NCBI RefSeq assembly: GCF_001854325.1
Contig: NZ_CP017755.1
Coordinates: 2,542,001 to 2,606,000 of the forward strand
Length of the DNA: 64,000 nucleotides
Direction of reading: 5' to 3'
DNA from: Cupriavidus malaysiensis
GTDB taxonomy: Bacteria; Pseudomonadota; Gammaproteobacteria; Burkholderiales; Burkholderiaceae
Numbering within the stretch: the stretch's first letter is position 1; every line of letters starts with the position of its first letter. Positions 40,887 to 50,480 of the stretch are shown piece after piece. The notes under the pieces were generated by a model, which was not told the DNA's origin, ran no database searches, and worked only from the letters and a program-made list of their open reading frames with translations. The position numbers were made by a program, and so were the translations under genes.

Positions 40887-43100
40887 TCAGTTCGGCACGG
40901 AAACCGTCGCCACGCCACCCGAGACGCTCACCTGGATACGGTCACCGGCAGCCGGAGTCATGGTGAAGTTCGGCACGTTGGCGGCCGTGATCGGCGGCGC
41001 CGCTCCTGCCGCACCGCCGCGCGGCGTCGTGCGTACCACTTGCGACGGTGGCAGCGGCGTGCCGCTCCTCAGGTTCGCGTACACGGCGTCGAGCGCGCGT
41101 TGCTCATAGACGGCCAAGGGCACGAAGAGCGAGTCGTATCCCGGCAACAGATCAATGAAGCCGTCGAAGTGCTGCGCGTTCGTGACCTCGATATACGACA
41201 GCTTGCTGCTCCCATCGACCCGCGCATTGAGGCCCAGGTACGGGCGGGCGCCGTGGTTGACCGGCAGCAGGGCATCGTTGCGCCCCTGCACGATCAGGGC
41301 TGGCTTGCCTCGCAGATTGCCGCTGCGCAGCGTCTGCGACAGGCCAAGCTGCAGCGCCTGCGAGGCGGCGTCACTGCCGCTCAGCAGGTTGCGCAGGCAC
41401 AGCGCGCCATCCAGGTTGGCGGCCTGCGTACCGGAGGAGTCGATCGACTGCCTGCTCTGCGCCGCGCCACCCTGGGCAAGGTTGTTGATCAACTGCACGC
41501 CGGTCGTGGGCGGGATACCGTTGCCGGTCGCGGCCAGTTGCGCCAGCAGCGTGGCGTTCATCGTGGCCGGGTGGAACGAGCCATCCACCGCCGCAAAGCT
41601 GAGGTCGCACAGGTTGTCGAACACGCTGGCGCGCGCCAGGGCGTTGCCGAAGGTGGTGGCCACCGACGGATCGATCTCGAAGTACGCCATCGAGGCATGC
41701 AGGAGGTCGGATTCGGGCTCCCAACCGTAGTCGCGCATCTTCTGCAGCGCCTCGTCGGCCTGCGCCGCCGTGGTGGTGGCCGACAACAGGCCCTTGGCGT
41801 GCAGCGCTGCGCAGCGGTTCGCCTGCACGCTGGCAGGCCAGCCGAACGCCACGGCAAAGTAAGCCTGCGTCGGCGCGCTCGCCACGCTGGCCGACAGCGC
41901 CGCGCACAGCCGGAACTCGTTGGCATAGCTGACGTAGTCGAACAGCGGCTTGCCGTTGATCGGCAACGTTGCGCCGCCGCGCTGGACCTGCACGTTGATC
42001 GAGGGCGGCAGGCTCAGCGCGGGCTCGCCGACCGCCACGCCATCGATCAGGTTGTCGGTGTCCTGCTCCGCCGCCGCAATCGCCGCGCCGCCACCATTGG
42101 ACACGCTGGAAGCGATCACGATGGTGTTGCCGGGACGCACCGGCAACTGGCTGACGGTCTGCCCGCTGGAGACGCCCAGCTTGTCGTTGATGGCCCAGAA
42201 GGCGAACTGCACCGCCTGCAGCGTGAAGAGGCCCCAGTCCTTCTCGGGGTTGCGCTGCGAGTGCGCATGCTTGAACGCCAGCCGGTTGGGCGTTGCCACG
42301 TTGAAGGCGGCAAGCCGGCTCGCGGCGAGCGGCGCGGCGAATTGCGCCTGGCTGCCGGCGAGCGTACGCGTCGTGCGCGTGCCGTCCTGCAGCGGCACCG
42401 TATCGGTGGCCAGGTCGTGCGGGCCGGCGCCGGTGCCCTTGTCGGTATAGGCGACGGCGCACTTGCGCTTGAGTCCCCACTCACCGGTCGAAATGGCCCC
42501 GTAGATACCGCGCGAACCCGACGAGGTCGCGGTGATGATGCACGGATGCGCGGCATCGAATGCGTCGGGGATCTGCACCAGCAGCACCACGTTCTGCTGG
42601 CCGGAGCCGTCATCCGAGTACGCGACATACTCCGCGCCGGCCACCATGCCATTGCCGGAGGTGACGTTGCCGTCGGCATCGACGTTGGGGCCGTAGAGTG
42701 TGCCGTAGCCACCCTTGGCGCTGGTGTCGATCAAGGCGCGATAGTTGTTGTAGATGGTCAGGCGCCGCAGCTCTGCCGCGGTCGGCGCAACGGCGTTGGC
42801 CACGGCGGGTGCCGTGGCCGAGGCCAGCCCGGAGGCGCCCAGGCCCGCGGTCAGCAAGTCGTCGCTCACACCGTCGAAGCGCCTGACGGTCACGGTACCG
42901 ACGAAGGACGGCTTGGTATTGCTCACCGTATTGCCGTTGTTGTTGCCGTTGCCGCCGGCATTGCCATGGTTGGCCGCTGAGTTGCCATCATCACCGCCAC
43001 CGCACGCCGCCAGGCCGATGACGCCGGACGCCGCCATCGCTGCCAGCAGCATGCCGCGCGAATACCAGCGGCCCGGACTCTTCCCTTGTATCGTTTTCAT
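40887..43100 (-). CDS. D-(-)-3-hydroxybutyrate oligomer hydrolase
   Basis: The 737-residue product matches the 3HB-oligomer hydrolase family of Ralstonia/Cupriavidus, which splits 3-hydroxybutyrate oligomers to monomers after PHB depolymerisation. A lipoprotein-like signal (MAASGVIGLAACGGGDDG) begins the export region, followed by a Gly/Asn-rich linker and a domain opening VTVRRFDGVSDDLLTAGLG. The likely serine nucleophile is in ASSVSNGGGAAIAAAEQD, and the closing catalytic histidine may be in VTNAQHFDGFIDL. The start is placed at MKTIQGKSPG, which gives the signal peptide. The PHB depolymerase gene lies just upstream on the same strand, so the two act in sequence outside the cytoplasm. Confidence 0.92.
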   Translation of the reverse strand: MKTIQGKSPGRWYSRGMLLAAMAASGVIGLAACGGGDDGNSAANHGNAGGNGNNNGNTVSNTKPSFVGTVTVRRFDGVSDDLLTAGLGASGLASATAPAVANAVAPTAAELRRLTIYNNYRALIDTSAKGGYGTLYGPNVDADGNVTSGNGMVAGAEYVAYSDDGSGQQNVVLLVQIPDAFDAAHPCIITATSSGSRGIYGAISTGEWGLKRKCAVAYTDKGTGAGPHDLATDTVPLQDGTRTTRTLAGSQAQFAAPLAASRLAAFNVATPNRLAFKHAHSQRNPEKDWGLFTLQAVQFAFWAINDKLGVSSGQTVSQLPVRPGNTIVIASSVSNGGGAAIAAAEQDTDNLIDGVAVGEPALSLPPSINVQVQRGGATLPINGKPLFDYVSYANEFRLCAALSASVASAPTQAYFAVAFGWPASVQANRCAALHAKGLLSATTTAAQADEALQKMRDYGWEPESDLLHASMAYFEIDPSVATTFGNALARASVFDNLCDLSFAAVDGSFHPATMNATLLAQLAATGNGIPPTTGVQLINNLAQGGAAQSRQSIDSSGTQAANLDGALCLRNLLSGSDAASQALQLGLSQTLRSGNLRGKPALIVQGRNDALLPVNHGARPYLGLNARVDGSSKLSYIEVTNAQHFDGFIDLLPGYDSLFVPLAVYEQRALDAVYANLRSGTPLPPSQVVRTTPRGGAAGAAPPITAANVPNFTMTPAAGDRIQVSVSGGVATVSVPN

Positions 43101-43294
43101 TCTGTCTCCTGTTTTTGATATCCACTGCAAATCGATCGCCGGGCGGGCGGAGGCAAGGTCGCGAAGGCATAGCCTGCCGCACCACCCGCCACGGGGTGGA
43201 CTGGCAGTTCCACCGGGCACGGCCAGCCTTGCGGCGGGCGTGCCGGATCAGACCATCTGTGCGAGAGGGTCGCCCCGCGCTCCCGGCGAGGTAG

Positions 43295-44761
43295 TCATGG
43301 ACAATTGCCGACGATGTAGTAGCCGGCGGCCGTCTGTGCCAGCGTGCTCGTGTAGAAGAGGTTGTCGAGCCCCATGCTCTGGTTCGAGCCGTTCGCGTAG
43401 GCAATGCCGCCACTGTCGTGCGCGCGCCCGGCCTGCACGTGCGCGTAGTTGCTGGCCGTGGTGGCGGTACAGGTGAAGGACGATTTGGTCGTCGCCGATA
43501 CGGCGGCCGAGGGTTGGCTTTCCCCTGCCGTCGGATCGACCGCGGTCACCGTGTAGCTGTAGGTCGTGCCGGCGATCAGGCCGGAATCGGTATAAGCGGT
43601 GGCCGTCGCCGAACCGACCTTGCTGCCGTTGCGGTAGACGCCATAGCTGCTGGCATTGGCGACGGCGTTCCACGACAGCGAGACCGATGTGGAGGTCGTT
43701 GCCGTGACCGCAAGCCCCGTCGGCGCGCTGCCCGCCTGCCCCGTCCCGCTGCCGGCGCGCAGGTTGTTCTTGACCCAGTAGTCCATGACGAAGACCGGAT
43801 AGTTGATGTGGGTGGCATCGACATAGTTGGTATTGTCGCCGCCGGTGCCGGCCGGCCACGCGTGGGCCATGCCGGAGACCGGGATCTCATGGGTGCGCAC
43901 CTTGCCGTTGCTGTCGGTGTACGGCGTATTGGTGCCGCCGCCCGAAATCGACACCTGCGAACCCTGCGTGAAGGTGCCGCCGTAGACGAGACGCATGGCC
44001 GCCGCATCCATCGGGCCGTACGCCTGCGCCACGGTGTAGTCCGAGGTGCCCCAGACCGCGCCGGCGATCTGCGTGGAGAACTTGCCCGCGTTGGAGCCTG
44101 CCCACGCCTTGCATTGGTTCGCCGCCGTCGCCGCCGTGAAGCCTGACGGCACGTAGCCGATCTGCGCGGTGGTGGTGCCCGGCGGCGGACCGGCGTTGAT
44201 GCCGATGCCGGCGAAGATGTCCGGCGCGATGCAGCCCAGCACCATGGTCATGCCGCCGCCGGAGGACAGGCCGGCCACGTAGACCTGGTTGGGGTCGATG
44301 GCGTACTGCGAATTGGTGACGAAGCGATTGACGAGGTCCAGCAGGACGCCGACGTGACCGGCCGTGCGGCTGGGCGAGGTGTTCGCGTAGTCCCAGCAAT
44401 GGTTGCTGTAGACGTTCCCCGTGGCATTCGGGGCCAGGATCACGGCGCCATACTGGTCGGCGACCGACTTCCAGTTGAAGCCGGCGCCATTGGCGTTGTC
44501 GATGACGTCGCCCGAGGCCGTCTGCACGCACCCGTGCAGCACCAGGACGAGCGCGCGCTTGCCGTTGGGCGTGGTCGGCTGGCTGGCCGGCCAGTAGAAG
44601 TAGCCCGTCAGGTTACCGCCATTGACGGAGTCCGCCGCCCAGGTCTGCTGGCTGCTCCATGCACCAGGCCCCGCCGTGGCGGCATGCAATGGAAATGCGC
44701 ACAAGATCGCCACGCAGGCCGCCAGCCAGCCTGCGATCCGTCGCCATAGTCTTCTCGCCAT
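43295..44761 (-). CDS. phaZ: Extracellular polyhydroxybutyrate depolymerase
   Basis: The 488-residue secreted enzyme hydrolyses PHB polymer to oligomers. Order of parts: signal peptide (to about residue 27), catalytic alpha/beta-hydrolase domain with oxyanion HGC (residues 76-78) and lipase box GLSSG (Ser166), catalytic-type HAWP near residue 285, a fibronectin type III linker (about 345-430, APTGLAVTATTSTSVSLSW) and a C-terminal substrate-binding domain (about 433-488, CTATTASNYAHVQAGRA). This matches the esterase_phb type of depolymerase. It is followed by the oligomer hydrolase on the same strand. The upstream 700 bp contain no gene that I recognise. Confidence 0.93.
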   Translation of the reverse strand: MARRLWRRIAGWLAACVAILCAFPLHAATAGPGAWSSQQTWAADSVNGGNLTGYFYWPASQPTTPNGKRALVLVLHGCVQTASGDVIDNANGAGFNWKSVADQYGAVILAPNATGNVYSNHCWDYANTSPSRTAGHVGVLLDLVNRFVTNSQYAIDPNQVYVAGLSSGGGMTMVLGCIAPDIFAGIGINAGPPPGTTTAQIGYVPSGFTAATAANQCKAWAGSNAGKFSTQIAGAVWGTSDYTVAQAYGPMDAAAMRLVYGGTFTQGSQVSISGGGTNTPYTDSNGKVRTHEIPVSGMAHAWPAGTGGDNTNYVDATHINYPVFVMDYWVKNNLRAGSGTGQAGSAPTGLAVTATTSTSVSLSWNAVANASSYGVYRNGSKVGSATATAYTDSGLIAGTTYSYTVTAVDPTAGESQPSAAVSATTKSSFTCTATTASNYAHVQAGRAHDSGGIAYANGSNQSMGLDNLFYTSTLAQTAAGYYIVGNCP

Positions 44762-45454
44762 GATGTCTCCTCGCCTTCTTTTGTGGATGTCTTCGGGATT
44801 GCCAGCGCTGCCAGAACGGCAGGCTGGAGACGCCTGGAACAGGCCTGAAGCGGAGTCGACCAGTGACGCAAAGGCTGCGGCCGAGGCACAGTCCTGAACA
44901 TGACAGCTGATTCATGTTTCATGCTAGTGGGAGCGCGGGGCGGCTGTCAACCCATCGTTGTGACAGGGCTCGCATGGCCTGCGCCGCCGGGCCGGCGCCA
45001 CGCCGCAAGCGCTCGGCCCGCGGCGCCTCGTGTCCGGGAAGGCTGCCGGCGACCGTGCCGGCCGGCCAGCGCGATCGCCCGCGATCTGCCCCGAAATGAC
45101 ACGCTTCATGCCACGTTTAGTACTTTCGTCATTAATGTCATATGTACTAAACAAAGATCATGGATCTCCCCGACTGCCGAAGGCTGGGGCCGCCCCGGCC
45201 ACCGCGTTCGGCCGCGGCGACGTTCCTGGCCGCGCCTCAAGGCGCCGCACCACCGCCCCACAACGTCCGGCGTCGCTGCCTTGCCCGTCAGCGCACGACA
45301 GTCGTTCGCTCCATTGACGAAGCGATGCCTCAGGCCAGAAGCCTCGATTCAGGGGCAAGCAGCTTACGGATGGTGGAACTGGACCGTGCGCCCAGCACAG
45401 ACGGAAAGCACTCCAGATGCCGGGGGAGTACTGCGGCAGGTCAATACATTCTGC
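44762..45454. other. Intergenic region with an orphan operator-like inverted repeat
   Basis: No convincing gene is seen in about 690 bp. The part at 45105-45165 is sharply AT-rich against its surroundings and contains the long inverted repeat listed separately. Frames on either strand crossing it do not resemble known regulators. Confidence 0.5.
45115..45152. promoter_or_regulatory. Inverted repeat GTTTAGTAC/GTACTAAAC
   Basis: Perfect 9-bp arms at 45115-45123 and 45144-45152 flank a 20-base AT-rich spacer that contains the smaller palindrome CATTAATG. The arrangement looks like an operator for a TetR-type dimer or pair of dimers overlapping a promoter, but no regulator or clear target starts next to it. 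Confidence 0.5.
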
Positions 45455-45886
45455 CTAGGCCGGCGCACCTGCGACCGCGGTCTCGTGCAGATGGCGCCAG
45501 GCGATACGCCCCGCCCCGTCGCGCTCGAATACCACGGTAGCGCGCCGCACGGTGCGGCAGCCCGCACCATCGGTCTGCGTCTCGCGGTAGGCTACGACCG
45601 CGCCGCCAGGCCACGCGGCAATCTCGCTCAGCGCATCGATCTCGATGCGCAGGCCGGGACGCTTGCCGTGACCCTGCGAGAACAGCGTGTCGAGAGCGGC
45701 GCGATCGCATGCCGCGCCGGGCAGCGTGACCATGGAGAAACGCGGCGAGAAGCGTGCCAGCAGCGCGTCGAGTCGAGCGGGCCCGGCGCGCCCGGACAGC
45801 CATTGTTCGATGTCGACGTGCGCGTCGACGACTTCCTGGAAGAAGGGGTTGTGTGGAGGCATGGCGCTCAGGTCAGGTGGAGTCAT
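45455..45886 (-). CDS. SnoaL-like/DUF4440 domain protein
   Basis: The 143-residue product looks like a small NTF2-fold (SnoaL-like or DUF4440) protein: FFQEVVDAHVDIEQWLSG, ALLARFSPRFSMVTLPG, then AVVAYRETQTDG and a closing RIAWRHLHETAV strand. Such proteins bind or isomerise small hydrophobic ligands. Its ATG overlaps the stop of the MFS exporter (ATGA), so they are co-translated. A second in-frame Met eight codons later (MPPHNPFF) is an alternative start. Function beyond the fold is unknown. Confidence 0.72.
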   Translation of the reverse strand: MTPPDLSAMPPHNPFFQEVVDAHVDIEQWLSGRAGPARLDALLARFSPRFSMVTLPGAACDRAALDTLFSQGHGKRPGLRIEIDALSEIAAWPGGAVVAYRETQTDGAGCRTVRRATVVFERDGAGRIAWRHLHETAVAGAPA

Positions 45887-47262
45887 TGGGAAACGGGGCG
45901 CGCGGCGGCAGCGCGTGGCGGTGCGAGCCGCGCCACCAGCGGCAGGGGCAGCAGCGTCAGCAAGGCAGCGAGCAGCAAGCATTGCCGATACGCCAGCGGC
46001 GCCGTGCCGGCCGCCTGGCGCGGCAGCAGGAAGTTCAGCGCGCTGCCGAGCACCGCAACGCCGATGCAGAAGCTCAGCTGGCGGTTGATGTTCCACAGCG
46101 CGCTCGCCTCGCCCATGCGCGCTGAGGGCACGTCGAGAAACGCCGCGCTTTGCGACGTGCTCGTGCACAGGCTGGCGCCGAATCCCATCGCGGCGAAGGC
46201 CAGCACCCGCCCCGCCTCGTGCATCGCGATGGGCGTGGCGAGCAGGACTATGCCCGCGCAGTCCACCGCGATCCCGCTGAAGAAAAGCGGCCTCGCGCCC
46301 CAGGCCGGAAAGCCACGGCGCACGATCGCGATCGCGAGGAAAGACGCGGCAGCCCACGGCAGCATCAGGGCCCCCGTCTGCGTCGCGCTCAGTCCGAGCG
46401 CGCCCTGCAGGTAGAGCGCGGCGACCAGGTTCACCCCGGAAAAGACCCCCGGCACGCACAGATAGATCACGATGCCCATGCGCAGCAGCGGCTGCGCGAG
46501 CAGACCCAGGTCGATGAGCGGGGCGGCCGCGCGGCGTGCGTGATGCACATAGGCCGTGCCGGCGACGAGCGCGACGGCAAGCGGCGCGACGGCGAGGTGC
46601 GTGCCGCCGTGCTGGCCCGCCAGGGTCAGGCCGAACAGCAGCGCGGCCAGCGCGAGCACGCTCAGGGCCAGGCCCGGTACATCGAGCGGTGGCAGCTCGG
46701 CCGCCGCGGTGCCGGCGGGCAGCCAGGCCAGCGCGAGGCCGCATGCGGCCCCGGCGAGGGGAAGCATGCCGGCGAAGATCCAGCGCCACGATGCGTGATC
46801 GGCCAGCACGCCACCGAGCGCGGGAGATAGGGCTGGCACGAGCAGCGCGACCATCATCACCACCGATGTCAGCCGCGCGCGCGCTTCGGGCGCATAGGCT
46901 CGATAGGCCATGGCCTGCCCGACGGGTATCAGCAGGCCGCCGCCCAGCCCCTGCACGAGGCGCCAGCCCAGCAGCGCGCCGATCGACGGCGCGACGGCCG
47001 CGCCCGCGCTGGCGAGGCCGAACAGCAGCAGCGACCCCACCAGCACCCGCCGCTCGCCGCAGCGGCGCGCGAGCCACGCACCGAGCGGGATCACCACGGT
47101 CAGCCCCAGCATGTACGCATTGCCGACCCACGCAAGCTGCGCGACCGACGCCTGCAGTTCGCGCTGCAGCGCCGGGTACGCGGCGTTCGCCACGAACATA
47201 TTGGCAAGGTCGATGGCGAAGCCCAGCAGGTAGACGGCAGCGACTTTCGAGCGATCGGACAT
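45883..47262 (-). CDS. MFS transporter, DHA2/EmrB-like drug exporter
   Basis: The 459-residue product is a major facilitator with about 14 helices of the DHA2 type. The start SKVAAVYLLGFAIDLANMFVANAAYPALQ is followed by the motif A-like GAWLARRCGERRVLVG and the exporter-typical GLGGGLLIPVGQAMAY. It probably expels a toxic compound using the proton gradient. A LysR gene diverges 112 bp away and is the likely regulator. The SnoaL-like gene is translationally coupled downstream. The start is set at MSDRSKVAA; upstream open codons have no similarity. Confidence 0.88.
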   Translation of the reverse strand: MSDRSKVAAVYLLGFAIDLANMFVANAAYPALQRELQASVAQLAWVGNAYMLGLTVVIPLGAWLARRCGERRVLVGSLLLFGLASAGAAVAPSIGALLGWRLVQGLGGGLLIPVGQAMAYRAYAPEARARLTSVVMMVALLVPALSPALGGVLADHASWRWIFAGMLPLAGAACGLALAWLPAGTAAAELPPLDVPGLALSVLALAALLFGLTLAGQHGGTHLAVAPLAVALVAGTAYVHHARRAAAPLIDLGLLAQPLLRMGIVIYLCVPGVFSGVNLVAALYLQGALGLSATQTGALMLPWAAASFLAIAIVRRGFPAWGARPLFFSGIAVDCAGIVLLATPIAMHEAGRVLAFAAMGFGASLCTSTSQSAAFLDVPSARMGEASALWNINRQLSFCIGVAVLGSALNFLLPRQAAGTAPLAYRQCLLLAALLTLLPLPLVARLAPPRAAAARPVSQ

Positions 47263-47374
47263 GGTCGGGGCAGGCAGGATCAGGCGCCGTAGTGTAGAGT
47301 CCGGGATTCGCTCGGGTAAGGCTGATAATGTGGCAAGACTGGTCGAATACATTTGACAATCGCAGGGGCCGGCG

Positions 47375-48319
47375 ATGGTAAGCCTGGATCGTTTCGAGGT
47401 ATTCCGCGCGGTCGTCGAGGCCGGCTCGTTCACGGCCGCGGCCGCGGTGCTCGGCCAGGCGCGGGCCGCGGTCAGCTTTCACGTCAAGCAGCTCGAGGCC
47501 GAGCTGGGCGTGACCTTGCTGACGCGGACGACGCGGCGCATTGCGCTGACCGACGCGGGTGAGCGCTTCTACCAGCGCTGCCTGCGCGTGCTCGCCGAAG
47601 CCGAGGGTGCGATCGAGGAAGCGCGCGGCGAGCACGGCGGCATGCAAGGCGTCCTGCGCCTGACATCGACCGTCGAATACTCGCTGATGGTCGTGGCCCC
47701 CGCGCTCGACGCCTTCATGCAAGCGCATCCCGGGCTGCGCGTGCGGCTGGAAACGCATACCGCACAGGTCGATCTCGTGCGCGAACGCTTCGACGTGGCG
47801 ATCCGGCTGGGCCGGCTCGAGCAGTTCCAGCACCTGCCCTACCGCGGCGTGTGCCTCGACACCTATGAGGTGCGGCCGGTGATGTCGCCCGCGCTGCTGG
47901 CCGGCGCCGGCCTGGCGCGCATCGGTTCGCCCGACGCGCTGGCGCGCCTGCCCCAGCTCGGCCACAGCCGGCTGGAGCGCATCGCCGCCTGGACGCTGCG
48001 CGATCGCGAGGGCCGCGAGCAGGTGTTCCGGCCGGCCGCGAAGCCGCGCCTGGTCGCGGACAATGCCTCGGTGCTGCTCGCGCTGGCGCGCCAGGGCAGC
48101 GGCGTCGCCCTGCTGCCGGAATGGCTGGTACGCGGCGACCTGGCCAGCGGGGCACTGATCGACGCGCTGCCGGGCTATCGCTTCCCCGAGCAAGGTGTCT
48201 ATGCGCTGTATGCGCCGACGCGGCATGTGCCGCAGAAGATCCGCGCCTGGGTGGACTTCATGAAGCGCTATGTCCGCCGGCGCGCTGGGCAGGCCGGTCC
48301 CGATGCCGCGCCGGCGTGA
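47375..48319 (+). CDS. LysR-family transcriptional regulator
   Basis: The 314-residue product has an N-terminal HTH (FEVFRAVVEAGSFTAAAAVLGQARAAVSFHVKQLEAELG) and an effector domain with VAIRLGRLEQFQHLPYRGVC of the CrgA/DsdC-like group. It diverges from the MFS exporter/SnoaL pair, the usual layout for a local regulator. The 112-bp divergent region holds AATGTGGCAAGACTGG-type sequence but no obvious LysR box. The proline- and alanine-rich last ten residues are variable. Confidence 0.88.
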   Translation: MVSLDRFEVFRAVVEAGSFTAAAAVLGQARAAVSFHVKQLEAELGVTLLTRTTRRIALTDAGERFYQRCLRVLAEAEGAIEEARGEHGGMQGVLRLTSTVEYSLMVVAPALDAFMQAHPGLRVRLETHTAQVDLVRERFDVAIRLGRLEQFQHLPYRGVCLDTYEVRPVMSPALLAGAGLARIGSPDALARLPQLGHSRLERIAAWTLRDREGREQVFRPAAKPRLVADNASVLLALARQGSGVALLPEWLVRGDLASGALIDALPGYRFPEQGVYALYAPTRHVPQKIRAWVDFMKRYVRRRAGQAGPDAAPA

Positions 48320-48510
48320 GCGCGGATGCCGGCCGTGGATCTATCCCGCCGCCGGCACACCTGGCGCACGCCTCGGTACGCCGTGGGCACCGCCGCCACG
48401 GTGCCTTCCTGACCGCCGCCCAGGGCGGCCGGACCGACTGTTCGGCCCAGACAGGGACATTCGCGATCGGCCGGTACGCACGGCGTCGTCGCTTCCCGTG
48501 AACGGACACT

Positions 48511-48539
48511 TTGCGGTATCGCACATTGCAAACTGTATA
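48511..48539 (+). promoter_or_regulatory. Possible promoter of the phzF-like gene
   Basis: TTGCGG and TGTATA are separated by 17 bp and lie about 90 bp before the ATG at 48628, in a patch less GC-rich than the flanks. The remainder of 48320-48627 holds no gene. Confidence 0.35.
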
Positions 48540-48627
48540 TGTTCGGCATGTGAAACGGGCTGATATCGTATTCGCCTGATACAGATGAATAGCGCCGATC
48601 CACTTCCCGTCTTGCACGGCCCGCCGA

Positions 48628-49428
48628 ATGAAACTGCCGATCTATCAGATAGACGCATTTACCGATAAGGTCTTCAAGGGCAACTACGCTGCGGTAGTGC
48701 CACTCGAACGCTGGTTACCCGATAGCCTGATGCAGGCGATTGCCACTGAGAACAACCTGTCTGAAACCGCCTTTTTTGTAGAAAATGCCGACGGCGTGTT
48801 CGACATCCGCTGGTTTTCGCCGCTCACGGAGATCGCCTTTTGCGGACACGCCACGCTGGCGAGCGCATACGTGATCTTCAAGCGCTGCAGTGATACCAGG
48901 GCCATCGAGTTCTTTGCCGAGGCAGTCGGCCGGTTCAGCGTTCTGCAGACGCGTAATGGCCTGATCGAAATGAGTTTCCCGCAACGCCGGCCGGAAAAAC
49001 TGGAAGAAATCCCTGAAAATCTTCTCCAAGGGCTTTCGATAGCACCCCGGGAAGTCCTGGTCAATCAGCAAGCCTACGTCGCCATCTACGATACGGAACA
49101 CGAGGTGAGGTCCGTCGTGCCAGAACTCAATCTGCTCTCGGCACTGGGTCCGCTCGATGTCGTCGTGACAGCGCGCGGCGACAATCACGATTTCGTATCG
49201 CGCTACTTCTGGCCTGCCAATGGCGGCGACGAAGATCCCGTGACCGGGTCGATTCACGCGGCGCTGGCGCCATTGTGGTCCGAGCGACTGGGCCGGTCAG
49301 AACTCGAGGCCATGCAGGTATCGCGCCGCAGCGGATTGCTGCATTGCCGCGTGCAGGACGACCGGGTCTATGTCTCCGGTCAAGCTGTCCAATACCTAGA
49401 AGGAACGATCGAGGTCCCGGAAGCTTAA
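48628..49428 (+). CDS. PhzF-family isomerase/epimerase
   Basis: The 266-residue product is a PhzF-like protein of the diaminopimelate-epimerase fold. It has YQIDAFTDKVFKGNYAAV at the N-terminus, the catalytic glutamate Glu46 in NNLSETAFF, RWFSPLTEIAFCGHATLA, and the second-half motif FWPANGGDEDPVTGSIHAAL. PhzF itself isomerises DHHA in phenazine synthesis, but the other phz genes are absent, so this is one of the many stand-alone paralogs, perhaps acting on a small hydroxy or amino acid. Codon use is less GC-biased than the neighbours, suggesting separate acquisition. Confidence 0.9.
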   Translation: MKLPIYQIDAFTDKVFKGNYAAVVPLERWLPDSLMQAIATENNLSETAFFVENADGVFDIRWFSPLTEIAFCGHATLASAYVIFKRCSDTRAIEFFAEAVGRFSVLQTRNGLIEMSFPQRRPEKLEEIPENLLQGLSIAPREVLVNQQAYVAIYDTEHEVRSVVPELNLLSALGPLDVVVTARGDNHDFVSRYFWPANGGDEDPVTGSIHAALAPLWSERLGRSELEAMQVSRRSGLLHCRVQDDRVYVSGQAVQYLEGTIEVPEA

Positions 49429-49597
49429 GGTGACCGTCGTACCGGGCAAGCGGCCGTTCCAGTGGAGGCCGCCGACGACTGGAGATCGCAAATCGACAGT
49501 CCGGCGGCGGCTGAATCCCAACGACTTGTGTTTCGCCACATGGTTTTCCCGGACGGCCCCCGGGGCAGCGCGCCGCCGATGACGACGCCCCCCTCAC

Positions 49598-50470
49598 TCA
49601 CATGCGGCCCTTCCACGGCACCAGCCAGGTCTCCGTCTTGCGCATCAGCAGGTCGAACAGGTAGGCGATCAGCCCGATCAGCATGATGCCCATGATCACC
49701 ACGTCGGTGCGCAGGAAGTTGGAGGCATTGAGCACCATCTGCCCGAGGCCGGCGGTGGCCGCCACCATCTCGGCCGCCACCAGCGTGGTCCAGCCGAAGC
49801 CGATGGCGATACGCATGCCGGTGAGGATGTCGGGCAGCGCCGCCGGCAGCACCACGTGGTGGATCACCTGCCAGGGCGTGGCGCCCATCGAGTAGGCGGC
49901 GTTGATCTGCTCGATGGTGACCGAGCGCACCCCGGCGCGCGCCGACATGGCGAGCGGGGCGAAGCAGGCCAGGTAGATCAGCAGGATCTTGGAGGTCTCG
50001 TCGATGCCGAACCAGATCACGATCAGCGGCAGGTAGGCCAGCGGCGGCAGCGGCCGGTAGAACTCGATGGGCGGATCGAAGACACCGCGCGCGATGCGCG
50101 AGACGCCCATCATCACGCCGATCGGCACCGCCGTGGCCACCGCCAGCGCGAAGGCGCCGAACACGCGCACCAGGCTGGCGCGGAAATGCTCCAGCAGCGG
50201 CAGCCCGCCCTGCACATTGCCGTTCCAGGCGTCGACGAAGGCGGCGACGATGGCTTCCGGCGTGGGCAGGAACAGCGGCGGCAGCCAGCGCAGGTGGCTG
50301 GCCAGCCACCACAGGGCCAGCAGCGATACCACGGTGACGGTGGAGATGCGCGAGCTGGAGCCTTCGCCGGGCAGGCGGTAGCCCGACACGGTGCGCAGCG
50401 GGCGGCGCGGCGCGGCCGGCGCGGCGCGCACGGTGGCCGCGGCTTCGAGTCTCTGGGCGGGAGCGGTCAT
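49598..50470 (-). CDS. tauC: Sulfonate/taurine ABC transporter permease
   Basis: The 290-residue inner-membrane protein is a SsuC/TauC-type permease with six helices and the EAA loop SMGATPWQVIHHVVLPAALPDILTGMRIAIGFGWTTLVAAEM. It pairs with the ATPase and binding protein encoded upstream on the same strand. The start is set at MTAPAQRLEAA, eleven bases after the ATPase stop. The three genes diverge from xsc, so the transporter should supply a C2 sulfonate to the Xsc pathway. Whether taurine, isethionate or a derivative is the substrate cannot be read. Confidence 0.88.
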   Translation of the reverse strand: MTAPAQRLEAAATVRAAPAAPRRPLRTVSGYRLPGEGSSSRISTVTVVSLLALWWLASHLRWLPPLFLPTPEAIVAAFVDAWNGNVQGGLPLLEHFRASLVRVFGAFALAVATAVPIGVMMGVSRIARGVFDPPIEFYRPLPPLAYLPLIVIWFGIDETSKILLIYLACFAPLAMSARAGVRSVTIEQINAAYSMGATPWQVIHHVVLPAALPDILTGMRIAIGFGWTTLVAAEMVAATAGLGQMVLNASNFLRTDVVIMGIMLIGLIAYLFDLLMRKTETWLVPWKGRM

Positions 50471-50480
50471 GGTCTTGTCC

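Noticed and set aside
40446..41109. Plus-strand frames in the gap after the CoA-transferase gene
   Set aside because: Several overlapping frames, proline- and arginine-rich, with no conserved segments or ribosome sites.
45887..48226. A 923-codon minus-strand chimeric frame running from the SnoaL-like gene across the MFS and LysR genes
   Set aside because: Only its last 143 codons are protein-like. The rest is an antisense or shifted reading of the MFS and LysR genes.
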